From positions 480,631,925-480,695,924 of the forward strand of contig CM041776.1 of assembly GCA_023374045.1 (NCBI GenBank): DNA of 64,000 bases. Direction: 5' to 3'. The position numbers and the translations under genes were made by a program. Origin of the DNA: Limonium bicolor. Lineage: Eukaryota > Streptophyta > Magnoliopsida > Caryophyllales > Plumbaginaceae. The notes under the pieces were generated by a model. That model searched no databases. It was not told the origin of the DNA and worked only from the letters and a program-made list of their open reading frames with translations. Shown here in pieces: positions 48,345-62,100 of the stretch. Every line of letters starts with the position of its first letter. Position 1 is the stretch's first letter.

Positions 48345-51300
48345 TGTAACACCCCAAAGAACAACAACAAACTTAACAACAAACTGCAGCGGAAAACATA
48401 CTTCATCACATTACTTATCTCGTTGGTGTTACACGCCGTTAACCACCCACGTGGCTAACAAGGCTATTACATATACATTGTATCGGTCTGATGGACTAAT
48501 TCCCGAGCGACTACGCATTAATATCTCTTTCCATTAACAACAACAACATACATATCCATTCCAACTGTACCGAGTATTTACAAACCAATGCCGATAACAA
48601 TTTCGGTCTTACTACACCTACAAAACATAAACAATTTAAATGGCTACCCATGTACAAACGACTACCCCTCCTACTCTCGAACGGATTCCAGCTCCTTGTA
48701 CCTGAAATAGGAAGAGAAGAAAGGGTGGCCCCCAAGGGGCTCAGCACCTTTGCTGGTATGGTAATCCCGCAGCCCACATGCTACCGGGCCACGCACAACT
48801 AATTGTCGTCTTAGCATGCGGTTGATTATATTTAAATCATGCATGCAACTGTAAACACACAACACGAATCATTCCGTCTCAATGGGCTCGACAAACAGTT
48901 AACATATCCTTACTTGGTAGGTCACTCATGATATTCATTACCCCTAGAGTGTTTCTCCTAATGGAGCTACTTCCTTAATAGACGACAACTACCCATTATC
49001 GGGTTATCCTTAAACGCCTCTCATCACAAACTGGGATTCATATCCATGATCCACATACTCCACATTTTACAACATATGACATTCATCACATAACAACACA
49101 TTTTCACGTTTCAACGTGTACATAATAACATCACAATAGATATTGCATCATAACAACAATACATAACATAACGGGCACGGTTCCCTTTATGAACCGGCCC
49201 AAACATAGTCAGTTCACTTGTAGCCTAGAGAATGTTGCCAGTCTCATGATAAGCTCATTACATAACTCGTTACCATCTCGTTAAATGAACGGATAACTTA
49301 ACACAAGGTGTCTCGGATATAGTGATCCAAGCACACCGAACAAACATAACATAGTATGCCCCTGTGGCCCGACGTGAGTCAGTAATAGCCTTGGTTAAGC
49401 TAAAGGGAAGGTGGAAACCAAATTGGAAAACAACCATAACATACAAGAGGATCGAACCTGATATGACAATGACCCCCATACTCACACGCGTGGCCGGAAC
49501 AGACCGGACTCCTCACTTCCCCCGTTAGCACTTGTTAGAAGTTCAACATTGAACTTTATTAAACAATCACAAACATTGGGTTAAGTCTTGTTAGACACAC
49601 ACAAGGGAAGGGAGAGTCATACATTCACACACAAACATCACACACAAACATCACATGACTAACTCACGCATAGCCGTGGTCAGAACGTTCCTTAGGTGGA
49701 AACGTTATCACCGGATACTGTTCTCTTACGTTTACCTAATAGTGGTTAACTAGCCCTTCAAGCGCATTCGAGGTTACCGGTATCGGCACGTAAACATACA
49801 ACAACGATAATGACTGTAAACTCGTTTCATGATTTATCTTATAACGTAGCAAACACACAGAAAAACACATTGGCATACAAGCCGGTGTAATCCGGTAGGA
49901 CACAGGTTGCAAGAAAACCATACCTGTCACCGGAGTCCACTTTATCATGTCCACTTATGTTCCTCGAGCAACTCTCGAACAACTGATAACATTACATGTA
50001 CTTTTATTAACATTGGGGTAGCATGATTGTTTAAAGTCTAATGTTCATAACTTATCCCCGTTAACTTAGTTACATAACTTCACATTTTAACTTGTTTACT
50101 TTCACATTTTACTACAACTTTTCACCTACTTGATTGTCATTATAACCCACCTAATATGTCTTAAACAACCTTATAACATCATTACCTAACAATCCCCTAT
50201 TACATTTCATTTTATAACCTTAAACATTTAATCATCTTACTTAACTTAATCTCTTAAGTCCTTTTATAATTATTTTTCTAATCACCAATACTCTGTTAAT
50301 GGCATACCACTAACACCACTTAACATTCTTAAAATTTAATTTTTTTTTACAAAGGCGACCGACCCACCCTGGGTAGGTCGCCTGGGTGGGTCGGGTGCAG
50401 AGAGCATCCGAGTTCACAGTTTTAGCCCGACCGACCCAGACTGGGGTCGGTCCCCTGGGTAGGTCGGCTGCAGAACCTCTCCTAAAAATGCCTATCTTAT
50501 TCCAAACTCCTCCACAAGTTTCCTTATATGTCTAACACCATTTGGGCACTTTAACACCCTCTTAAATCATGCATTAAACTCATTAGTTGACCCACCATCA
50601 AGCTCCTTGATCATTCACTCAAATTCTTGCAAAATTCCTAACACTTGTAATGTTTTTCCCTAAGTTCCTAAGTGGTGGTTTATACTTATGATAACAACTA
50701 ACTAAAATGTTTTCTCACCACCATCACATCTACTCCAAGCATCATTCCTCACAAACACCTCCATTACACAACTCCTTCTATATCCACAAGTTTACACTTA
50801 GACCTTCACAAGGCATTACTTTTCCTTTGTTTACCTAAACTTTAACAAGACTTAATACTTCACATATCATAACTTTGGTGTGTATAAAACACTCATTTGA
50901 TTTCTAAATCCTCCAAGATTATGCCCAAGGCATCTTAACACTTAAGAACACCTTAATTCACCATCTTCACACTTAACCATTCCTAGCACCTTCTAGGTCA
51001 TAAAATCTCATTACTACACATAAACTCCTTCGTTTATCAACTAAATTTCGCCATGGGTTCTCTTGTATCACCTTACACCAAAACACATAGTTTTTCACCT
51101 TTTGACAACCAAGAACACTTAGTCACTTAATACACATTCCTTACACACAAACATATTGTTTTTCATCCTTTAACCATCCAAGGCATTCATCTTCTCAACA
51201 ATGCTCTTTACACACAAGTAAACCTTTAAACTACACTACATCACAATATAGTGCATAAACTTAAATTGCTTGGCACTTAGGCCCTTAAATTGCATAAACC

Positions 51301-52958
51301 ATAAACACTGAATTTCCCACATTATATTTGCCTTTGACCTGCAATTACACCCAACAATACATATGCCCTTAATAAACTCCTTGAGAGCATTTTGCTAACT
51401 CATTTACCATTAGCTCTTTAGGTATTTTATTAAGCAAATCAAGCTCCATTTTCCTAGGCATTTAAACCACATTAGGTTAACACATTTACCTCTTTTCTTT
51501 CAAGACTTCCCACTTTTTTTCTTTGTTCTTCCTTGATAGAAAATCGGCAAGGGATTTTATCACTTTCAATCTTCTAATCAATACACATATAAGGGTAATG
51601 AGCATTAAGTTTAATACTCCAACTCATAGTTAAACCCTCGGTTTACATAAGTGTCTAAAAACACTAAAATTTGATGATTACCTTTGGAATTTGAAAGAGA
51701 GCTTGGACAAGTGGCAATATAGGACTCCTCCTAGCCCTTTGAAGTTTGAATTAAGCTAAGAAGAGAGCAAGGTAATGCACCATTGTAAGGTGATTTTTCG
51801 GTTATACAAGGAAATGAAAGGAAACTTGGTTTTTCTTTGATTTTCCTTACCTTGAAGCATAAGAGAATGGCAAGGCATGAAAATATGAGCTCAAGCTCCT
51901 TCAATGGTGAATCTCCATGGCACCAAAATTGAGTTCTTGAAGATTTGAAAAGAGGGAAATGAAGAGCTTGCTCCAACTAGAAGAATGGTAGTCTTGAAAT
52001 TGAATTTGGATCATGGAGTCATGAGTTACAAGCATTCAAAGATGGAGAATTGGTACTTGCTGTAGCAAAACGAGATGGAGAAGGGGATGGAGATAAGTGA
52101 CGGTGGGAGCAAGGAGAAATGAAGGAAAAGTGAGGAGAGAGGTAAGCTTTGGAGATATTTATGTTTTAAGGCAAAAAGTAACCTTTTACTTACTTTTCTT
52201 TCTTTCTTTTAATTGGCTGACTTGGTATGGTGACTCACCCTCTAAAAACCGTGCCCCCTTTAATATATAACATATATATGGCCTTTGTTGGCCAATTAAA
52301 CAACTTATGTTGACTTATAACTTAAACTAGCACTATTTGAGCACTATTCACAAACTAAGGCACATATTTGTGAAATTTTTGATTTCCCATTGATTTAGAC
52401 TTCCTAATGTGATACTAAGTAGTACACATATTAATTAAAGAGTAATGATGGACATTTAGCCATTCAAAACTCATTTACAAGACAATTTTTCAAAAATGTG
52501 CTTTAAGGCTCCTTAAAGCACATTTTGTGTTTTAACTTGTTTTCAAGCTTGGTTTTCTTTAGTAATTGATTTAATATGTTCATTAACATATAAATAAGGT
52601 CTTGGTAAGGTTATTAGGTCTTAACCAAACTTATCCCAAGCTTAGAGCACATTTTCGCCAATATTGGCTTTAAGGTATTTATTTGTGTTTTGTTTGGTTT
52701 AATTGTCTATCAAAGTTTCCTAAGGACTTAATTATCCTTATTAAATCATAATTGAATATTACTAAGTCTTGGTAGGCTCTTTGGGTCCCAACCAAGTTCA
52801 CTCCAAGCTTAGAGCATGTTTTTGCTCAAGCTGTGTCTTAGTGCTTTATTGTGTTTTACTATGGTTTAAGTTGTACACTGACGTTTCTAAGGCACTTTTT
52901 AGCCTTTAAATACCATAGTTTAAATGTTTAACAACATATCAAGGTTTGGGGTATTTCA
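48345..52958 (-). mobile_element. Family A 3' LTR in unit 3
   Basis: TGTAACACCCC ... GGGGTATTTCA, 4614 bp, slightly shorter than its sisters because of small deletions (for example near 48955, 49410, 49700, 50354, 50530 and 52083). The clamp is at 48727 and the dyad module at 50354-50472. Confidence 0.9.
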
Positions 52959-55560
52959 ATCTACCCCCTTAAAAGAACTTCGTCCTCGAAGTTCACACTT
53001 CCCACACATCGTTGATTAGAACACGAGAATAACTCACAAAATAGAACTTCCATAACCAAACGTACTTTACATCACAACCTCGGACTTAATGGTCCGGGTA
53101 ACATATTCACATGCATACATAACATAACATAACATAACATAACATAACATAACATAACATAACATAACATAACATAACATAACATAACATAACATAACAT
53201 AACATAACATAACATAACATAACATAACATAACATAACATAACATAACATAACATAACATAACATAACATAACATAACATAACATAACATAACATAACAT
53301 AACATAACATAACATAACATAACATAACATAACTAACATAACATAACATAACATAACATAACATAACTAACATAACATAACATAACTACATAACATAACA
53401 TAACATAACATAACATACATAACATAACATAACATAACATAACATAACATAACATAACATAACATAACATAACATAACATAACATAACATAACATAACAT
53501 AACATAACTAACATAACATAACATAACATAACATAACATAACATAACAAACATAACATAACATACATAACATAACATAACATAACATACATAACATAACA
53601 TAACATAACTAACATAACATAACATAACATAACATAACATAACATACATAACATAACATAACCTAACATAACTAACATAACATAACATAACATAACATAA
53701 CATAACATAACATAACATAACATAACATAACATAACATAACATAACATAACATAACATAACATAACATAACATAACAAAACATAACATAACATAACATAA
53801 CATAACATAACATAACATAACATAACATAACATAACATAACATAACATAACATAACATAACATAACTAACATAACATAACATAACATAACATAACCTAAC
53901 ATAACATAACATAACATAACATAACATAACATAACATAACATAACATAACTAACTAACATAACATAACATAACATAACATAACATAACATAACTAACATA
54001 ACATAACATAACTAACATACATAACATAACATAACATAACATACATAACATAACATAACATATAACATCAACATAACATAACATACATAACATAACTAAC
54101 TAACATAACATAACATAACATACATAACATAACATACTAACATAACATAACATACTAACATAACATAACATAACATAACATAACATAACATAACATAACA
54201 TAACATATACATAACATAACATAACATAACATACATAACATAACATAACATAACATAACATAACATAACATAACATACATAACATAACATAACATAACAT
54301 AACATAACATAACATAACATAACAAACATAACATAACATAACATAACATAACATAACATAACATAACATATAACATACATAACATAACATAACAAACATA
54401 ACATAACATAACATAACATAACATAACATACATAACATAACATACTTACATGATAACCTCGGACTTAGTGGTCCGGGTACCTTAATCAACATTATACTTA
54501 CATAACAACCCTTAGACTCTCTGGTCTGGGTAATAACAACATTTAGACACATAGGTCTAGGTAACACAACAACTTTCGGAACTCGACCAAATTAGGACTC
54601 AAGGTCAAATAATATTTATTACACATACCACACAACATGTCATAGCATGTATAACAATAAAAAATATCTTTGATATACACTGTTTATCCCGCAGAACCCG
54701 GTCGCGATGGACACCTTCCGTCCCCGTGCCTTTGGGAGATCAAAACAATCACTTAAATTTTAATTTTTTTTCCTTGTGAGGTTAAGTAAGAGAACTTTAA
54801 TTATGTAAAGTATCTATCGACGTTTTGTAAATACCAATTCAAAATCCTTTTGAAAACAGATACAGCTCCAAGTCCAACATATGCTCTTTACTTCTTTTCT
54901 TAGCGTGGTTAATTGTGACCACTTACAGGGAGCTTCAAGAATCATCCAACCCTGATGTGATCAGCATCAGTGTTGAACTATCCTTCCACCCCAATTTGTG
55001 TTCGGCTTCCCTAGATCTCATGATAATCAAGTTTCACCTCCCACTTCAATTTCAAGCATCAAGTAAATCACTCATTTCCAATTTTCTATCTTTTTAATCA
55101 TTCTAATCATGATCATAACATCTCCAAGGGATAGAACTTCGTCTATCAATTATTTCCATACACTTTAATGTTGTTACCTAGGGAATCTTATTCTCACTAG
55201 GTTCTATGTCGGTTTCATACCCTTTCGTGAATCACTATATAGTATATATACACATATATTTTATCAAAATACCACACACAGTTTCACATTTATACACTGT
55301 CGGGTTTTTTTTTCCCCCGGGAGTTTCTCTACTCCCCACACTTGTACTATCACACACAATTGTTAACAAACAAACACACTTATCACAATGGTATTCGCAT
55401 CTTCTGTGCGCAATCACCACAATTAAACCATGAATGAATGTGTATGTTTACGTACGTAACACACACACCAATCATCAAAACAAATTATTCTGTGCTATGC
55501 ACAACATAAATCACGTACACTTGTACGGTAAACACACTAAGTGGTTTTGCGCTCTACCCC
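52959..55560 (-). mobile_element. Family A 3' untranslated internal region in unit 3
   Basis: Same blocks as 33737-35165 but carrying the greatly expanded AACAT array. No coding. Confidence 0.75.
53117..54444. repeat. Expanded (AACAT)n array, about 265 copies, unit 3
   Basis: About 1.33 kb of AACAT. The first 200 or so bases (to about 53330) are pure. From there to 54444, variant units appear, most of them one base short (aact, acat, aaca) with a few substitutions (aacct, aacaa). The terminal aagat variant seen in units 1 and 2 is missing. Long minus-strand frames reading MLCYV across it are not genes. Confidence 0.97.
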
Positions 55561-57612
55561 CTTAAAAGGGATTACGCCCACGTAATCAATCACTAAACAT
55601 TGGCTTAAAATGTTCTGCCGTCGTGAAGTGTTTTAACTTCCACGCGGTCTATTACACAATGGATTCTGATTAGAGGATCTTAACCATATTGGCGGTTTAG
55701 TTCCTAAACCAAGAATTCTCATTGGAGTTTGTTTAAACTCTTAGTTGGTTTCGATTTCCTGTTAGGCTTCTAGGCGTTAATAATTAGCCATTCACTCTTG
55801 TTCACCATGTACATTCAACACTTGAATCACTGGCTCACTAGTTTCTGCTGCGAAACTCTAATAACTGTAGAGCTAATTGCCCCATTTGTTATTCTTACTG
55901 TATTGTACATCCCCAATTGTCACCTTCATCTTGGTAACAATGGTTTCTCAACCGACGCGTGGTATCTCTTACCGTTAGCGAATTCGGTGAGTTATAAACT
56001 TACTATCCACTTCCATGATAACTTACTGTATTCCACAATGACTTACTTGATTTCTTCCGACTTACTGTCGGTTAAGTTTGAGCTACTACCTATTGTGTAG
56101 TACTATGTCGGTTATTTCCAACACTTGAGGTATATTCCATACCGATATTTAATAATCGTGTTACTGTAGTCACTTATGCCAATCAAGTATCCTTTGATTG
56201 GTACGACCGTGCTTCTTTTATGCATCGGTTTTATCACATCATAAGTCTTGTCCTTCTATCACATTTAACATTTCCCAAACTTCCTAGCTATCTCACTTGA
56301 TCTTACCGCGCAAGCGCAATACCAAAACACTCAGTCATACAGAGTGCAGAGGCGTAAACTCTTGATAGTAAATCTCTTATGCGATTGCAGTAGGAATTCA
56401 CACTGAGTTCCTTATCACATAGTACCGACCATTGGCTTATTGCCCAGTCTGTGTATCATCACTTGCTTGCATGTCCATTGAGTTTAATTCATAACTGGTC
56501 TTACTTGCCATATTTTTATTTAACAATACTTGTACAACGGTCGCTTACTGCGCACCGTGCTCTCACTCATTGTACAACATCAAATTACACTGCACCCACT
56601 ATTATATTAGCTTCTGCCACTACACTGTGTTTCGCTATTTATTTGGCTGATTGCTGAATACGCCATTCTTCAAGTCTTTATGCTCCTTGAGCGTTGTTCA
56701 TTACACATTTGGCATCACACACCTCTGGTGGTTGCTATTCGACTTTTTACCCTTCCGGTCTCCACAACTGGTATAAGCACTACTTTTCGTATTAGTCTCA
56801 TTCAAATCATTCTTGGGTAATAACCATATGGTCAACCCTTAACATACTCCGTGAACATAGTTCACACAACTACCGCTCCGGCGGTTTCACAATATTGAGA
56901 GGTATCCCACTCTTAAAGTAGTGGTTCGTTAACCGCTCTATTTACTTATATAACATAAACTCCTGTAATTGGTCAAATTTACATAACACACTTGTTTATG
57001 GCTTATAAGCCTTATTTGCCTTGAGCTGCGCTCATTGTAGGCTGTCCACACATGTACTTCTCTGTACAACATTACATGGTTTGGATGTTATATTGAGCTC
57101 CATGACAAGGTCGTTGCATTCCGTCTCCTTTCATGGAATGCCCCTTAGGATTGTCAGTCCGTCTCCTGACAATTTATGTCTAAACTGGGTGTTAGTTTCA
57201 ACCCTTGTGTTTCTGTCATGCATTTCGTTCAACAATTGTTGATGCGAACACCCTTCAAGGATTGCTCCTGGGTGTTGTTAAGTTATGCCTTTACATCTGG
57301 TTCACACTCATTGGTACATTCCGTTAGCCACGCCGTTTGCGTTCTTAACTGGCTTATTATCTCCTCCTGTGAAGATCAACATTTCCTGGTAGTGTAGGTA
57401 CTCATTCTGGGAGTTTCATCCGTTCATTGCACATTAATGTGTCCACATTAGGCATCTGCTTAGCCATGGACAGGCTGGGTCACCGTTCCAGCTAACATGT
57501 TTCCCTGAGGATCCTTAAGACGTATACGATGTCTTTACATTACAGTTAGTGCACTTCGCATCTCCTGACTCTTAAGCATTTCGTTGAAAGGAATTCACTA
57601 ATTCCTTTAGTC
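55561..57612 (-). pseudogene. Family A decayed pol, unit 3
   Basis: Same remnant as in unit 1, with further small deletions (for example near 55757 and 57500) and a right edge 35 bp shorter. Confidence 0.55.
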
Positions 57613-59172
57613 TGCAAAATTACAAAAACTACCCCTAAATATCTACAAGATGTCCGGTCAAATGAGAAGGAAACCAAAAGCAAAAAGAAAAATTGAACTA
57701 TACAAGGAAGCTTCCTAAAGTCAAAAGTCTTGCCACCTAGGGATCTACAACTCACACTCATCTTATACCCTCACTCACCCATCTTCTCTTCTTTTTCCCA
57801 TGGTTTCATCAATCCTTGCTGCTCCCAGCCGAAAGTAAAATCCCTTTCTCCTTCATCTTCTTCCTTTGAAGCTCCATTGATGAACAACTTAAGTTCTGGA
57901 TAAACACCTCTCATAAGTCCTTGTTTTACATTAAATCTGCTCCTTCTTCATCCAGAACTAAAGCACTCTTCTTCTTCTCCTTGTATGGTAAAAAATTTAC
58001 AGCTTGAAGGCTAGGAAATCCGAAAATAACACAAAGGAAATTTCAACAAAGAACAAAGGTAAAATGTGCTCTAAGACTACAAGTCTTTTCCATTCATTTA
58101 TATGTATAAAAATATAACTCAAGTGTCTCAATTTCTTCACTTATTTTATGCAAAATATGGAGCTCCTTCAACCCTCTTTGATGGCCGAAAACTCCTTGTG
58201 AAACAAGCTCCAAATTTGCGTAAACTTCAACCTAAAGGTGAGATTTGAAGTAAGATTTTTAAGTGCCTAAGTTATCTTCCATCCTTAGATCCACCAATAA
58301 TCTGATATTTTACATGTTTCCTAGTCCTTAGCCGAAAACTTGAAGAGGAAAAACACTCATCTTGACTCACAAGGTAAAATATACTCTTACGGTCATTTTT
58401 ATGCTATAAGATTTAGATGTTGTTTATGGAGTCTAAAATACCATATCTTTGAACCTTTCTTCTCCTTGTATCATGGCTGAAAAATGGATTCTTCAACCCT
58501 TTGAACCTTGGGGGAAAATCAAGAGGAAACGAGAGGGAAAAATCAACACTAAAGAGGATAAGGATTTAATCTAAGTTTTGCTGTTCCCCTTATATAAAGT
58601 AGGATCAAAAATCTGGTGGAGAAAACAAGGAACATAAGCTAGCTTTGGAGCTTAAAGGTTAATGCTCAACCTTGCACTTGATTTAATGTTTTTAGTTGCA
58701 CAAGTTGGTGTATTATGTATGGCAAAAATTTAAGTGTCAAAAATGGTCTACAATGACCTAGGAATGGATATAAACTTGCATTAAAACATTTGGTTAAGTT
58801 GGTAAATGACATAAGGACTTAAATGTCAATTTTATAATGTTTAAGTGGCTATAATGTAAAAACTAAAACATGGGGAGTATAATATTAATTTGGCCAACAA
58901 TTATGAGTATTAGGATGTTTTAAAAGTTTGCAACATGGTTTGAATAATGACCACATGTTAATGCTATTTTTATAAGCATTTTGGTGAATTTAATACTTTT
59001 AAAAGCATAAGTTATATTAGTATGTAATTGGGTGTAAAAATATGGAATTGTAAGGGCGGTTAGCTGATTTAAAAGACTTCAAATTTTGGGAGCTAAAATA
59101 CTTGCAAAAATTAAGTTGGCTTTGGAAGAGATTAGAGACAAAAATTGGCTTTAAAAGTATATAGAGGTTTAC

Positions 59173-62100
59173 TGTAACACCCCAACTAACAACAACAAAC
59201 TTAACAACAAACTGCAGCGGAAAACATACTTCATCACATTACTTATCTCGTTGGTGTTACACGCCGTTAACCACCCACGTGGCTAACAAGGCTATTACAT
59301 ATACATTGTATCGGTCTGATGGACTAGATTCCCGAGCGACTACGCATTAATATCTCTTTCCATTAACAACAACAACATACATATCCATTCCAACTACCGA
59401 GTATTTACAAACCAATGCCGATAACAATTTCGGTCTTACTACACCTACAAAACATAAACAATTTAAATGGCTACCCATGTACAAACGACTACCCCTCCTA
59501 CTCTCGAACGGATTCCAGCTCCTTGTACCTGAAATAGGAAGAGAAGAAAGGGTGGCCCCCAAGGGGCTCAGCACCTTTGCTGGTATGGTAATCCCGCAGC
59601 CCACATGCTACCGGGCCACGCACAACTAATTGTCGTCTTAGCATGCGGTTGATTATATTTAAATCATGCATGCAACTGTAAACACACAACACGAATCATT
59701 CCGTCTCAATGGGCTCGACAAACAGTTAACATATCCTTACTTGGTAGGTCACTCATGATATTCATTACCCCTAGAGTGTTTCTTCTCTAATGGAGCTACT
59801 TCCTTAATAGACGACAACTACCCATTATCGGGTTATCCTTAAACGCCTCTCATCACAAACTGGGATTCATATCCATGATCCACATACTCCACATTTACAA
59901 CATATGACATTCATCACATAACAACACATAACAACACTTTTCACGTTTCAACGTGTACATAATACATCACAATAGATATTGCATCATAACAACAATACAT
60001 AACATAACGGGCACGGTTCCCTTTATGAACCGGCCCAAACATAGTCAGTTCACTTGTAGCCTAGAGAATGTTGCCAGTCTCATGATAAGCTCATTACATA
60101 ACTCGTTACCATCTCGTTAAATGAACGGATAACTTAACACAAGGTGTCTCGGATATAGTGATCCAAGCACACCGAACAAACATAACATAGTATGCCCCTG
60201 TGGCCCGACGTGAGTCAGTAATAGCCTTGGTTAAGCTAAAGGGAAGGCTGGAAACCAAATTGGAAAAACCATAACATACAGAGAGGATCGAACCTGATAT
60301 GACAATGACCCCCATACTCACACGCGTGGCCGGAACAGACCGGACTCCTCACTTCCCCCGTTAGCACTTGTTAGAAGTTCAACTTTATTAAACAATCACA
60401 AACATTGGGTTAAGTCTTGTTAGACACACACAAGGGAAGGGAGAGTCATACATTCACACACAAACATCACACACAAACATCACATGACTAACTCACGCAT
60501 AGCCGTGGTCAGAACGTTCCTTAGGTGGGAAACGTTATCACCGGATACTGTTCTCTTACGTTTACCTAATAGTGGTTAACTAGCCCTTCAAGCGCATTCG
60601 AGGTTACCGGTATCGGCACGTAAACATACAACAACGATAATGACTGTAAACTCGTTTCATGATTTATCTTATAACGTAGCAAACACACAGAAAAACACAT
60701 TGGCATACAAGCCGGTGTAATCCGGTAGGACACAGGTTGCAAGAAAACCATACCTGTCACCGGAGTCCACTTTATCATGTCCACTTATGTTCCTCGAGCA
60801 ACTCTCGAACAACTGATAACATTACATGTACTTTTATTAACATTGGGGTAGCATGATTGTTTAAAGTCTAATGTTCATAACTTATCCCCGTTAACTTAGT
60901 TACATAACTTCACATTTTAACTTGTTTACTTTCACATTTTACTACAACTTTTCACCTACTTGATTGTCATTATAACCCACCTAATATGTCTTAAACAACC
61001 TTATAACATCATTACCTAACAATCCCCTCATTACATTTCATTTTATAACCTTAAACATTTCAATCATCTTACTTAACTTAATCTCTTAAGTCCTTTTATA
61101 ATTATTTTTCTAATCACCAATACTCTGTTAATGGCATACCACTAACACCACTTAACATTCTTAAAATTTAATTTTTTTTTTACAAAGGACGACCGACCCA
61201 CCCTGGGTAGGTCGCCTGGGTGGGTCGGGTGCAGAGAGCATCCGAGTTCACAGTTTTAGCCCGACCGACCCAGACTGGGGTCGGTCCCCTGGGTAGGTCG
61301 GCTGCAGAACCTCTCCTAAAAATGCCTATCTTATTCCAAACTCCTCCACAAGTTTCCTTATATGCTCTAACACCATTTGGGCACTTTAACACCCTCTTAA
61401 ATCATGCATTAAACTCATTAGTTGACCCACCATCAAGCTCCTTGATCATTCACTCAAATTCTTGCAAAATTCCTAACACTTGTAATGTTTTTCCCTAAGT
61501 TCCTAAGTGGTGGTTTATACTTATGATAACAACTAACTAAAATGTTTTCTCACCACCATCACATCTACTCCAAGCATCATTCCTCACAAACACCTCCATT
61601 ACACAACTCCTTCTATATCCACAAGTTTACACTTAGACCTTCACAAGGCATTACTTTTCCTTTGTTTACCTAAACTTTAACAAGACTTAATACTTCACAT
61701 ATCATAACTTTGGTGTGTATAAAACACTCATTTGATTTCTAAATCCTCCAAGATTATGCCCAAGGCATCTTAACACTTAAAACACCTTAATTCACCATCT
61801 TCACACTTAACCATTCCTAGCACCTTCTAGGTCATAAAATCTCATTACTACACATAAACTCCTTCGTTTATCAACTAAATTTCGCCATGGGTTCTCTTGT
61901 ATCACCTTACACCAAAACACATAGTTTTTCACCTTTTGACAACCAAGAACACTTAGTCACTTAATACACATTCCTTACACACAAACATATTGTTTTTCAT
62001 CCTTTAACCATCCAAGGCATTCATCTTCTCAACAATGCTCTTTACACACAAGTAAACCTTTAAACTACATTACATCACAATATAGTGCATAAACTTAAAT

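Larger units (their letters stand above)
46830..57612. repeat. Tandem unit 3 (10783 bp, expanded AACAT array)
   Basis: Same order as units 1 and 2, but longer because of a roughly 1.33 kb AACAT array. It has many 1-4 bp deletions relative to units 1, 2 and 4. Its right end stops at ...cctttagtc, about 35 bp earlier than units 1 and 2, where it joins LTR-B at a different point. Confidence 0.95.

Noticed and set aside
53067..54567. Long minus-strand frames encoding MLCYV repeats
   Set aside because: They are the translation of the AACAT array. A 5-base repeat gives a 15-base cycle that happens to lack stops. There is no gene signal around them.
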